From CALMEH01 sp964548225 (GTDB lineage Bacteria > Acidobacteriota > Blastocatellia > Pyrinomonadales > Pyrinomonadaceae), in contig CAZJQP010000036.1 of assembly GCA_964548225.1 (NCBI GenBank), positions 1-42,437 on the forward strand: a stretch of 42,437 nt of DNA, read 5' to 3'. This document shows positions 25,893-33,882 of the stretch, one piece after another (positions within the stretch are counted from its first letter, which is position 1; every line of letters starts with the position of its first letter). Under the pieces are notes generated by a model. The model saw only the letters and a program-made list of their open reading frames with translations, was not told the origin of the DNA and ran no database searches. The translations under genes and the position numbers were made by a program.

Positions 25893-27305
25893 ATGTTGAA
25901 GAAATCAAAAGTTTTCAGATTCGTTTTATTTACGACATTTTTGCTTATCGGTTCGGCGGTTTGTTTCGGACAAGGTTTAGGAAGCACGAGCGGACTTTTC
26001 GGCGGTTCAACCAAGAAAACAACGACGACCTCGACCACAAAACCGAAGACTTCGACAACCAAAAAATCTTCAACGACAACAGCAAAAAAAACAACACCTG
26101 TAAAACCGAAAACTTCTGCAAACACAGCACAAAAAAATAATTCGGCATCGAAAACCAATCCGCGACAGACGGCGAACCGAAATACGCGCCGTCCAACTGT
26201 ATCAAAAAATACGCCCAAAAACACGATCAAGAAAAATAATACGCCGATTCAATCAACAACCGTAATTACTGTCGGAAACAATGAAACTACAACCGAAGTT
26301 TATGACGAAAATCTTGAAACCGCACTCGAAGACGGCAACGATGCACGCGATTTGCGAGATTACGTTCGCGCCGAAAACGCTTATCGTCGCGCCGCTTCGA
26401 TGAAAACTGATGATTCTCGTGCAGTATATGGTTTGGGAAATGTTTATAGTGATCAACAACGCTGGGACGAAGCCGAAAAATTTTATCGCAAAGCTATTGA
26501 GATTGAAAAAGACAATGCGGATGCTTATATTGCATTGAGCTATGTTTTGGCACAGCCGATTTCCGCCGAAAATCTTTCCGAAAGATACGCTGAAGCCGAA
26601 AAAATGGCACGAAAGGCGATTGATTACGACGCGCAAAATCCATTTGCTTACGACCAACTCGGTGTTGCCCTTGAACTTCGCGGCATAATCAATCAAGAAA
26701 CCGAAACAGCATATCGTCGTGCAATTCAAATCGAACCTTCGTTTGCGCTTGCCTATGCACATTTGGGCAGATTGCTTCGCCGCAACGGGCGCGTGAATGA
26801 ATCAAGCGAAGCCTATCGTCAAGCTATTCAACTTTCAAACGATGTTCCGACGATGATTCAAGTTGCCGAAGTGATGCAATCGCAACAGCGTTTTGCAGAA
26901 TCCGAACAACTTCTTCGCAACGCACTGCAAAGAGATGCGAAAAACCCGACTGCACTGTTTTTGCTCGGTCGCGCATTAACAACGAAAGGAAACTACGTCG
27001 AAGCTGAAGCTCTTTTGAAAAAAGGTTTGCAAGTCAGCCCGAATAATTTTGTTGCCTATACGCTTCTGGCTTCGCTCTACGGCAGACAGAGTAATTTTAT
27101 TGAAGCCGAAAAATCGCTCTACAAAGCCTTGCAAATAGCTTCATCAAACGAAAAAATCCGTCTTGCCCAAGAGTTTGAAATCATCGCCGACGGGCTGTTG
27201 AAAAACGGAAATAGAAACGATGCCGCAAGACTCTACAAACAAGCTGTTTCACTTGACAGCAAGCGTTTGGGATTGAATGAAAAATTAGCAAAAGTTCAAG
27301 ATTAA
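25893..27305 (+). CDS. Secreted TPR protein with Thr/Lys-rich N-terminal linker
   Basis: The signal peptide (ending AVCFGQ) is followed by a low-complexity region rich in Thr, Lys, Ser and Asn (residues about 35-120). About eight tetratricopeptide repeats follow (ARAVYGLGNVYSDQQRWDEAEKFYRKAIEI is split here as AVYGLGNVYSDQQRWDEA and EKFYRKAIEI; later FALAYAHLGRLLRRNG and NPTALFLLGRALTTKGNY). TPR solenoids are protein-binding scaffolds. It begins 19 bp after the kinase-FGE gene on the same strand, so it may assemble with, or be a target of, that kinase in the periplasm. No catalytic motif is visible. It converges on the formate dehydrogenase gene. Confidence 0.88.
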   Translation: MLKKSKVFRFVLFTTFLLIGSAVCFGQGLGSTSGLFGGSTKKTTTTSTTKPKTSTTKKSSTTTAKKTTPVKPKTSANTAQKNNSASKTNPRQTANRNTRRPTVSKNTPKNTIKKNNTPIQSTTVITVGNNETTTEVYDENLETALEDGNDARDLRDYVRAENAYRRAASMKTDDSRAVYGLGNVYSDQQRWDEAEKFYRKAIEIEKDNADAYIALSYVLAQPISAENLSERYAEAEKMARKAIDYDAQNPFAYDQLGVALELRGIINQETETAYRRAIQIEPSFALAYAHLGRLLRRNGRVNESSEAYRQAIQLSNDVPTMIQVAEVMQSQQRFAESEQLLRNALQRDAKNPTALFLLGRALTTKGNYVEAEALLKKGLQVSPNNFVAYTLLASLYGRQSNFIEAEKSLYKALQIASSNEKIRLAQEFEIIADGLLKNGNRNDAARLYKQAVSLDSKRLGLNEKLAKVQD

Positions 27306-27359
27306 AGAGTTTTGATAGTTTTTATTCTTACCAGCGGAACAATAAATCAAATAATATTT

Positions 27360-30029
27360 TTAGTCCGCAATTTTTTCAATTTTTACAGCAGTTACTTTAT
27401 ATTCGGGAGCTAAAACATAACGATCACGATACTGACTCGTAATTCGATTTAACATTATGTCAGAAACGTGAAACGTCGCAAAAAGTTCGCCCGGTTTAAC
27501 TGTCGGAGAAATGCGAATTGGCAAAAATGCTTCACCGTAACGGCTTTGCAGACGAATTTTTTCACCATTTGCCAACTCAAGTTTAGCGGCATCTTCTTTG
27601 CAAATATCAAGCGTGTCGCTTGGACGAATTTTGGTAATATCGGTTCGCATCGTCATCGTTCCCGCATTGAAATGATAAAGATTTCTTCCCGTTGTCAAAA
27701 GAAAAGGAAATTCTTTGTCAATTATTTCCTGCGTTGGGCGATATTTAATGCGTTTTAGTGCAGTAGTTTTCGATTTTGTAAAAGAATCCTGATGCAGAAA
27801 TTGAGTTCCGGGATGATTTTCTTCAGGGCAACCCCATTGCAAACCTTTTTCCTCGATTCGCTCGTAAGTTATTCCATAAGAATCGCGCCAAACTTCACGA
27901 ATTTCATTCCAAATATCTTCCGCCGAATTAAAATTAAAATATTCGCCTTTACCGTATGCACGAGCCATTTCGCCAATTATTTCCCAATCATTTTTGGCGT
28001 TTCCCTTGGGTTCGATGACTTTGCGAAGCAGTTGAACGCGGCGTTCACCATTCATAAAAGTTCCGTTCTTTTCAAATGAAGAAACCGCTGGAAAAAAAAC
28101 GTGGGCAAAGTGTTTCGCGGTTTCATTTAGAAACAAATCCTGCACGATGACGAGTTCCATTTCATTAAAGGCTTTTTCTGTCCAATCAGCATTTGCGTTT
28201 GAAAGGAAAACGTCGTAGCCGATTACCCATAGAGCTTTGTGTGTGCCTTTTGCCGCTGTGTCAATCATCTGCAAAAGATTTTTTCCTTTCGCGGTTGGGA
28301 TTTCTTTCCGCCAAATTTTTTCGAAATGTGGGCGACCTTCTTCGATTGAAATACTGCCCGTCAAAATGCCCGGATCACACCCCATTTGCGCCGAACCTTG
28401 AACATTATTTTGTCCGCGCAAAGGGTTTACGCCCGTTCCTCGTTTGCCCATATTACCGGTGATGAGAGCCATATTTATCAAAGACATAACACTTTCTGTC
28501 CCTTGAATATGTTCAGTCATTCCGAGTCCGTGAACACTCATAGCGGGTTTTTGCGTCGCATACATTCTCGCCGCTTCGCGGATTTTTGCGGCGGGAACAT
28601 CGCAAAGTTCTGCGACGCTTTCCGGCGAATAATCCTTCACAAATTCTTTGAATTCTTCAAATTCATCAACCCTCGTTTTGATGAACTCTTCATCAATCAA
28701 ACCTTCTTCGATAATTGTATGAGCTATCGAATTGAAAAGCGGTATATTTGTTCCGGCTTTGTGCTGAAGGTGAATTTTGGCATATTTCGTCAATTCGGTC
28801 TTTCGCGGATCAACGACTATTAAATTGGTGCCTTTCAGAACTGCCTGCCTGATTTTCGCACCAACAATCGGATGATTTTCCGTCGGGTTCGCGCCGCAAA
28901 TCATTATCGTTTTCGCCATTTCGACATCTTCAAAAGAATTGGTTGCCGCTCCTGTGCCGAGCATCATTTTCAAAGCTGCCGCCGAAGGCGTATGGCAAAC
29001 TCTCGCACAACAATCAACATTATTTGTTTCAAAACAAACACGGGTAAATTTTTGGGCAAGATAATTTTCCTCATTAGTTGCCCTCGCCGAACCGAGAACA
29101 CTGATGCTTTCCTTACCGTAAGTTTCGTTGATACGCCTCAATTCCTTGACTGTAAATTGGATGGCTTCATCCCAAGAAACTTCTTCCCAAATGCCGTTTT
29201 TGCGAATCATCGGCTCAGTAATGCGGTCTTTGGATTCGGCAAAATCGTAGCCGTAGCGACCTTTCACGCAAAGATGACCTTTGCTGACAGGTGTTTTCAT
29301 CGCCGGTTTAATCTGGACGATTTTTCCTTCGCGTGTTCCAACCTGCATTTCGCATCCGGTGCCGCAGTAAGGACAGACGGTTTTGGTCCAAGCGGTCGGC
29401 ACACCTTTATCGAGAATTGATTTATCTTCCAATGCGCCGGTTGGGCAAACGTCCGCACACGCTCCGCACGAAACGCACGAACTTTCACCGAATTTATCAA
29501 ATGAATCGGGAACAATATGCGTATTTCCACCGCGATTTATGACTTGCCAGACAAATTGCCCTTGAAGTTCATCGCAAATTCTTACGCAGGCGTAGCAATC
29601 TATACACCGCGACATATCAACTTGAATAAAAGTGTGGCTGTCATCAATATGTTTTTCGGGTTGGGCAAAATCTTTTTCGCTCAAATTATATTGACGAGCC
29701 AACCGATGAAATTTTTTTTCGGGATAAAGTAAAAAATCTTCCAACGGATAGCGTCGGGCAAACATTCGTAAATCGGCTTTGCGGGATGCTTCAATTTTTG
29801 GGGAATGAGTTTCGATCTCCATTCCGTCGGTCAAAATCGTTTGGCAAGAAGCAATTTCACGTTGAAATCCTTTAACGTCAACCACACATAAACGACAAGC
29901 TCCGCATGCTTTTATTCGCTCATCGTGGCAAAGAGTCGGAATTTCAATTCCTTCACTTTGGCAGGCTTCGAGAATCGAAATCCCGTTGCCGAATTCTTTT
30001 TTTTCCCCGTTAATTGTTGCTTTTACCAT
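27360..30029 (-). CDS. Formate dehydrogenase alpha subunit (molybdopterin, multi Fe-S)
   Basis: This large oxidoreductase should oxidise formate to CO2. An N-terminal [2Fe-2S] ferredoxin-like domain has C34, C45, C48 and C62. A His-Cys segment and two [4Fe-4S] motifs follow (CIDCYACVRIC, CVSCGACADVC). Then comes the molybdopterin core, starting with its own cluster (CPYCGTGCEM ... GHLCVKG). The metal ligand is cysteine, in CCARVCHTPS, with an ordinary TGC codon, so the enzyme is not a selenoprotein. The C-terminal dinucleotide-binding domain is complete. I chose the ATG at 30029, with GGTGG just upstream; a longer frame to 30197 has a doubtful 56-residue leader. No NADH-binding beta or gamma subunit is adjacent, so the electron partner is unknown. 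Confidence 0.92.
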   Translation of the reverse strand: MVKATINGEKKEFGNGISILEACQSEGIEIPTLCHDERIKACGACRLCVVDVKGFQREIASCQTILTDGMEIETHSPKIEASRKADLRMFARRYPLEDFLLYPEKKFHRLARQYNLSEKDFAQPEKHIDDSHTFIQVDMSRCIDCYACVRICDELQGQFVWQVINRGGNTHIVPDSFDKFGESSCVSCGACADVCPTGALEDKSILDKGVPTAWTKTVCPYCGTGCEMQVGTREGKIVQIKPAMKTPVSKGHLCVKGRYGYDFAESKDRITEPMIRKNGIWEEVSWDEAIQFTVKELRRINETYGKESISVLGSARATNEENYLAQKFTRVCFETNNVDCCARVCHTPSAAALKMMLGTGAATNSFEDVEMAKTIMICGANPTENHPIVGAKIRQAVLKGTNLIVVDPRKTELTKYAKIHLQHKAGTNIPLFNSIAHTIIEEGLIDEEFIKTRVDEFEEFKEFVKDYSPESVAELCDVPAAKIREAARMYATQKPAMSVHGLGMTEHIQGTESVMSLINMALITGNMGKRGTGVNPLRGQNNVQGSAQMGCDPGILTGSISIEEGRPHFEKIWRKEIPTAKGKNLLQMIDTAAKGTHKALWVIGYDVFLSNANADWTEKAFNEMELVIVQDLFLNETAKHFAHVFFPAVSSFEKNGTFMNGERRVQLLRKVIEPKGNAKNDWEIIGEMARAYGKGEYFNFNSAEDIWNEIREVWRDSYGITYERIEEKGLQWGCPEENHPGTQFLHQDSFTKSKTTALKRIKYRPTQEIIDKEFPFLLTTGRNLYHFNAGTMTMRTDITKIRPSDTLDICKEDAAKLELANGEKIRLQSRYGEAFLPIRISPTVKPGELFATFHVSDIMLNRITSQYRDRYVLAPEYKVTAVKIEKIAD

Positions 30030-30314
30030 TTCGCCACCAATACCTTCATATAGTTGTCCGATTTTTGTTGCCTCATATTTTAAGGCTTGATAAATGTTTC
30101 GACTGCAAAATTCATTCCGCAAGCAAATTTGCAAAACTGGATTGAAGTTTGGACAATGAGCCGCGAAAAAATCCGCTTTTGTTGCGAAGATTTTCACATT
30201 TTGATTCGGAGATTATCATCTCAAATTGTCTAATCGTCTTTTAATTCAAAATAAAGCAGAAAAAGAAATTTGTGGCGCGAGGTTTGCTTTTAGGCAAAAC
30301 CGGAGTTTAATTTT

Positions 30315-31046
30315 ATGCAAGATTTTACAACTAAAACAATTCGAGAAATTGCAGTTGAGATGCCCGTAACCACTCGCGTTTTCGAAGAATATAAAATTGA
30401 TTTTTGTTGCGGCGGCGGGCGCAGTTTTTCGGACGCTTGTCAGATTGCCGGAGTTTCGCCCGAAGAAGTCAGCCGAAAACTTTATCAAGTTTTAAATAAT
30501 CAATCAAAAGATTCCGAATCGCTCGAACCGCAAAATACGACAGAATTGATTGACTACATTTTGGAAAAACATCACGCTTTCACCAGAAACGAAATTGCAA
30601 GACTTTCGGTTTTGATGGAAAAAGTTTGTCGCAAACACGGTGAATCTTACCACGAACTTTCTACCTTGCAAAAATTATTTGCTGAACTCTGTGATGATTT
30701 AAATCGGCATTTATTGAAGGAGGAAAATGTTCTTTTTCCTTTCATCAAGCATCTTGAAATGTCCGAAGCAAATAATCTTTCCAGTCCGCATCCGCCTTTT
30801 GTAACTGTCAAAAATCCGGTGCGAATGATGATGATTGAACACGATAAGGCTGGCAATATTTTGCAGAAAATGCGCGAAATCACCAAGGATTATTCACTTC
30901 CTGAAAGTGCATGTCCAAGTCTGCAAGCACTTTATTTCGGACTTGCAGAACTCGAAGCCGATTTACATTATCATATTCATCTTGAGAATAATGTGTTATT
31001 TCCGGAAGCCGTAAAACTTGAACAAAAAGTCATTTTCGGTTACTAA
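30315..31046 (+). CDS. ric: Di-iron iron-sulfur cluster repair protein (RIC, ScdA/YtfE family)
   Basis: RIC proteins restore iron-sulfur clusters damaged by nitric oxide or peroxide. The N-terminal ScdA_N (DUF542) domain carries the paired cysteines C31-C32 in IDFCCGGGRSF. The hemerythrin-like domain from about residue 75 shows the iron-binding histidines in LEKHHAFTRNE, KHGESYHEL, LNRHLLKEENVLFPF, IEHDKAG and HYHIHLENNVLFPEA, each with its carboxylate partner. At 243 residues the length is normal. It is divergent from formate dehydrogenase, whose many clusters would be a natural client. The small membrane protein gene follows. Confidence 0.94.
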   Translation: MQDFTTKTIREIAVEMPVTTRVFEEYKIDFCCGGGRSFSDACQIAGVSPEEVSRKLYQVLNNQSKDSESLEPQNTTELIDYILEKHHAFTRNEIARLSVLMEKVCRKHGESYHELSTLQKLFAELCDDLNRHLLKEENVLFPFIKHLEMSEANNLSSPHPPFVTVKNPVRMMMIEHDKAGNILQKMREITKDYSLPESACPSLQALYFGLAELEADLHYHIHLENNVLFPEAVKLEQKVIFGY

Positions 31047-31192
31047 AAAACTGAAAATTTTCACAGATGGGTGCGGGTTTTTTCACACTTTTCTGTTAAA
31101 AGAAGAAGTAAAGAACAAAATTTCAGGATTGGCACAGGTTTTGCTTTTTGGTTAGGCGGGATTGATTCCTGATTGATTTGGAGGAAATTAAA

Positions 31193-31378
31193 ATGCTTGT
31201 AAAACTTTATTGGTTAATGTGGCTTATAGGTATCTTGGCAGTTGGAATTCTTTATTTCACGGGATTTTTTACCCCAATGGTGGCAGTGCTTTTCGGCTTT
31301 ATTTCTTTCGGCGCGATTTTTATGGGAATAATCGGTGTTCTTCCAATTTCCATTTCACATCCGCCAACGAAACATTAA
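31193..31378 (+). CDS. Small two-helix membrane protein downstream of ric
   Basis: A 61-residue protein with two hydrophobic segments (about residues 4-23 and 28-52) and a short polar tail, so it should lie in the inner membrane. GGAGG stands 8 nt before the ATG at 31193, a convincing ribosome site; an in-frame TTG at 31178 is not needed. It lies 146 bp after ric on the same strand and ends just before a terminator. The function is unknown. Confidence 0.75.
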   Translation: MLVKLYWLMWLIGILAVGILYFTGFFTPMVAVLFGFISFGAIFMGIIGVLPISISHPPTKH

Positions 31379-31403
31379 ATTTCATACATAACTCGTTTCA
31401 ATG

Positions 31404-31439
31404 AAATCTCAAACCGTGATTATCGGCGGTTTGAGATTT
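31404..31439. terminator. Bidirectional terminator between ric unit and TPR gene
   Basis: AAATCTCAAACCG (31404-31416) pairs perfectly with CGGTTTGAGATTT (31427-31439) around a 10-nt loop. T-rich sequence follows on the plus strand. The stop of the converging TPR gene overlaps its edge. Confidence 0.85.
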
Positions 31440-32122
31440 TATTTCCCAATATTCTGCTTCAATCTTTTTACTAATTCGCCGTTTGGGTTTATCTCATCTA
31501 ATTTCTGCACGACTTTTTGCAATTCTTCGGTGTTTCCTTTTTTGAAATAAACGATTCCCAAATTATAAAGCGTCGGTTCGTGTTTGGGATTCTTTTCGAG
31601 CGACGTTTGAAATTCTTTAACGGCGCGGTCGAGGTCGGGGTTTTGTCTTTCAATAAAAGTAATTCCTAAATCAGTGCGGACGTTTATGTCGTCAGGATTT
31701 TTTTGAATGGCGGTGAGATACCATTTTTCCGCCGTTTCATAATTTTTTGCGTCAAAATAGGCGTTGGCAGTTTTGACAATTGTGGCATAATCGTCAGGCT
31801 TTGCTTTGCTTGCGCGTTCGTAATATTCAGCGGCTTTATCGAATTTTTGAATTTGTGCGTGCATCTCGGCGGCTTTGATTTGAACCTCGAAATTGTTCGG
31901 TTCTTTTTCAGCTTTGTCGAGAGTTTCCGCAATTTGAGGCATCATCGCGCTCGGTTGTTGAGGTTTTACATCAACGGAAGTTTGAGTTGGAAATTGTGGA
32001 GTTTGACCAATTTGCGCCGTTTGATTCGCTGAATTTCGATTAATTCCGTTGGCAACCGTGAAGCCGATAATCAAACCGACAACAAGACCGCCGACTATTC
32101 CGAAAATAGTATTTTTTTGCAT
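31439..32122 (-). CDS. Membrane-anchored TPR protein
   Basis: An N-terminal membrane anchor (NTIFGIVGGLVVGLIIGFTVA) is followed by a polar linker and about three to four tetratricopeptide repeats (about residues 60-220; for example KFDKAAEYYERASKAKPDD and NYETAEKWYLTAIQKNPDD). It lies downstream of ccsA and resB on the same strand. The layout recalls the TPR protein CcmI/NrfG, which presents apocytochrome in System I, but a strong hairpin terminator lies between it and ccsA, so this link is only suggestive. I chose the ATG at 32122; a TTG at 32143 is possible. Confidence 0.85.
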   Translation of the reverse strand: MQKNTIFGIVGGLVVGLIIGFTVANGINRNSANQTAQIGQTPQFPTQTSVDVKPQQPSAMMPQIAETLDKAEKEPNNFEVQIKAAEMHAQIQKFDKAAEYYERASKAKPDDYATIVKTANAYFDAKNYETAEKWYLTAIQKNPDDINVRTDLGITFIERQNPDLDRAVKEFQTSLEKNPKHEPTLYNLGIVYFKKGNTEELQKVVQKLDEINPNGELVKRLKQNIGK

Positions 32123-32136
32123 TACTAAAAATAAAT

Positions 32137-32171
32137 GCCGCAAAAAAGCACCGTCATTGCTTTTTTGCGGC
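32137..32171 (-). terminator. Terminator after ccsA
   Basis: A perfect 14-bp stem pairs 32137-32150 with 32158-32171 around a 7-nt loop. It contains A6/T6 runs and is followed on the minus strand by an AT-rich tail. It stands 8 bp after the ccsA stop and before the TPR start. Confidence 0.88.
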
Positions 32172-32178
32172 TAAAAAA

Positions 32179-33807
32179 CTATGCGTAACTGTGCAAGCCC
32201 GGAAGCAAGTAACTTACGCCCAAATAAGTGAAAATGACAAATAAAAACGCGATGATTGCGAAATATGCCGAACTTCTGCCTTTCCAACCGCGAGAAATGC
32301 GCGAGTGTAAAAATCCGGCGTAAGTCAGCCACGCAACGAGTGCGCCGGTTTCTTTTGAATCGAAGCCCCAAGGTCTGCCCCAAGATTCATTTGCCCAAAT
32401 TGCGCCGGTAATCAAAAGCATTGCCAAACCGGCGAATGCCAAACAAGCCGTTTTATACATTAAACTGTCGAGCGATTCCAGCGAAGGTAATCTTTCACGC
32501 AATTTTTCCGTGCGGAAAGCAAATAAAATCACAAAAAATGTTGCTCCGAGTGCCGTCAAAAGTCCGGCAACTTCAACCGGATTCGTGTTCAAACTCAGAT
32601 ACATTTTTTCGCCGTTTGCCTGCAAATATTGCTTTCCAGCCATTTCAATTTGCGACGGAGTAAGCGCGGCAAATTCCGTTGCCGAAAGCTGGTTGGCGGA
32701 AACTTGTCTGGCAGCTAATTCTTTGCCGACGATTGAAAACTGTGCCGGATTTTTGGCAAGTTGGTCTTGTAGTTTAGCATTGACATTTTGGTTTGATTTG
32801 ATACCCGAAATTAAAAAGGCGACGGCGGCGATTTGTGCCACGAGTGAGAGTTTGAGCAAAATATGTCCGATTTTCTTGGATGATTCGTTTTCTTTGAAAA
32901 TATAGACGCAAAATGCGCCAATTACACCGAGAAGCAAAACACCTGCGACGACGAGCATTCCGCCGACGTAGGGAATTTCAAGTCGGAAAAACGCATTAAA
33001 AGGCTTTCCGCCTTGTGTGTTTGGCGTAAAAAGTCCGGCACGATAAACGAATTCAGTGAAGACGGAAAATTTGCTGATAGTCGCAATTACGGCAAGCCCG
33101 AAAACGCTTGACCAAATCGCCATTGCTTCGACTTTTACTTTGTCTTTGAGCAAATAAATCACGGCAATAGCAAAACAAACAAGCGCAACGCCATAGCTCA
33201 AAGATGCTACGCCGACGTGAATCGGTCGCCAATAGCTATCCAAAACAGGCGGAAAATCAACGAATTCTCCGCCGATAAATCTTGCCAAAGTTAGAATCAT
33301 TGCGGCGAGCGGCAATGTAAATGCACTCAAAAATTGAAATTGTTTGCGGTTAGCGACAGCCAGCGTTGAAATTCCCGCGCCGAAGGCAAACGCAAGACTT
33401 AAATCATACAAATTTGCAAAGGGAAGTGAACGCGAAAGCCAATCAATAAATTCCTTTTGCGGAAGCGATGCTTTCTGAAAGTCGAAACCGTTCACCCAAC
33501 GCACGAGCCAACTCGAAAGATTGAAAAATACACCGAGTGCGCCGGTAAAAAAGCCGATTTTTTTTGCCATTTCCGATGGTGCATAAAGATTCGTCAACAA
33601 AAACAGCGCGGCAAGCAGATAACATGCCAAAGCAATCATCATCAACGCCCCGTCCGACATAAATCCTGCACCGACTTGGATTCGTAAAGCTGTCAATGCC
33701 AACGCGCCGACAATCACTAAAATTGACGGCAAATTATTGCGCCAAACTGATGGCGTATTAATTTCAGGAACCGAAATTTCGCTTTGTAATTTTTGAACTT
33801 CTTGCAT
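32179..33807 (-). CDS. ccsA: Cytochrome c biogenesis protein CcsA (System II)
   Basis: With ResB it forms the inner-membrane synthetase that delivers haem and attaches it to apocytochrome c outside the membrane. The protein has many hydrophobic helices. The haem-handling tryptophan-rich motif is visible as ESWGRPWGFDSKETGALVAW near the C-terminus. This is a variant of the usual WGxYWxWDPKE, with Phe-Asp in place of Trp-Asp. At 542 residues it is longer than many CcsA proteins. The extra part is a long extramembrane loop (about residues 335-415) rich in Ala, Gln and Leu between membrane helices. I chose ATG 33807. resB is just upstream on the same strand, 74 bp away. Confidence 0.92.
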   Translation of the reverse strand: MQEVQKLQSEISVPEINTPSVWRNNLPSILVIVGALALTALRIQVGAGFMSDGALMMIALACYLLAALFLLTNLYAPSEMAKKIGFFTGALGVFFNLSSWLVRWVNGFDFQKASLPQKEFIDWLSRSLPFANLYDLSLAFAFGAGISTLAVANRKQFQFLSAFTLPLAAMILTLARFIGGEFVDFPPVLDSYWRPIHVGVASLSYGVALVCFAIAVIYLLKDKVKVEAMAIWSSVFGLAVIATISKFSVFTEFVYRAGLFTPNTQGGKPFNAFFRLEIPYVGGMLVVAGVLLLGVIGAFCVYIFKENESSKKIGHILLKLSLVAQIAAVAFLISGIKSNQNVNAKLQDQLAKNPAQFSIVGKELAARQVSANQLSATEFAALTPSQIEMAGKQYLQANGEKMYLSLNTNPVEVAGLLTALGATFFVILFAFRTEKLRERLPSLESLDSLMYKTACLAFAGLAMLLITGAIWANESWGRPWGFDSKETGALVAWLTYAGFLHSRISRGWKGRSSAYFAIIAFLFVIFTYLGVSYLLPGLHSYA

Positions 33808-33843
33808 AATTTTTATTGTAACGCACGGCACTCACTCTTTCTC

Positions 33844-33882
33844 GTGATTACAGATTACAAAAAATTTGTAATCTGTAATCAC
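33844..33882. repeat. GATTACA-type hairpin between resB and ccsA
   Basis: Tandem GATTACA heptamers (GTGATTACAGATTACAAA, 33844-33861) pair perfectly over 18 bp with 33865-33882 around a 3-nt loop. Its end touches the resB stop codon. On the mRNA it would be a very stable hairpin between the two genes. Confidence 0.88.

Noticed and set aside
28980..29040. Selenocysteine formate dehydrogenase
   Set aside because: The active-site position in CARVCH is a TGC cysteine codon, not TGA, and no SECIS-like hairpin is needed.
30198..30314. FNR/NnrR-type operator (TTGAT near 30203) between formate dehydrogenase and ric
   Set aside because: The second half-site at correct spacing is missing; only a 5-bp GAGAT/ATCTC dyad is present.
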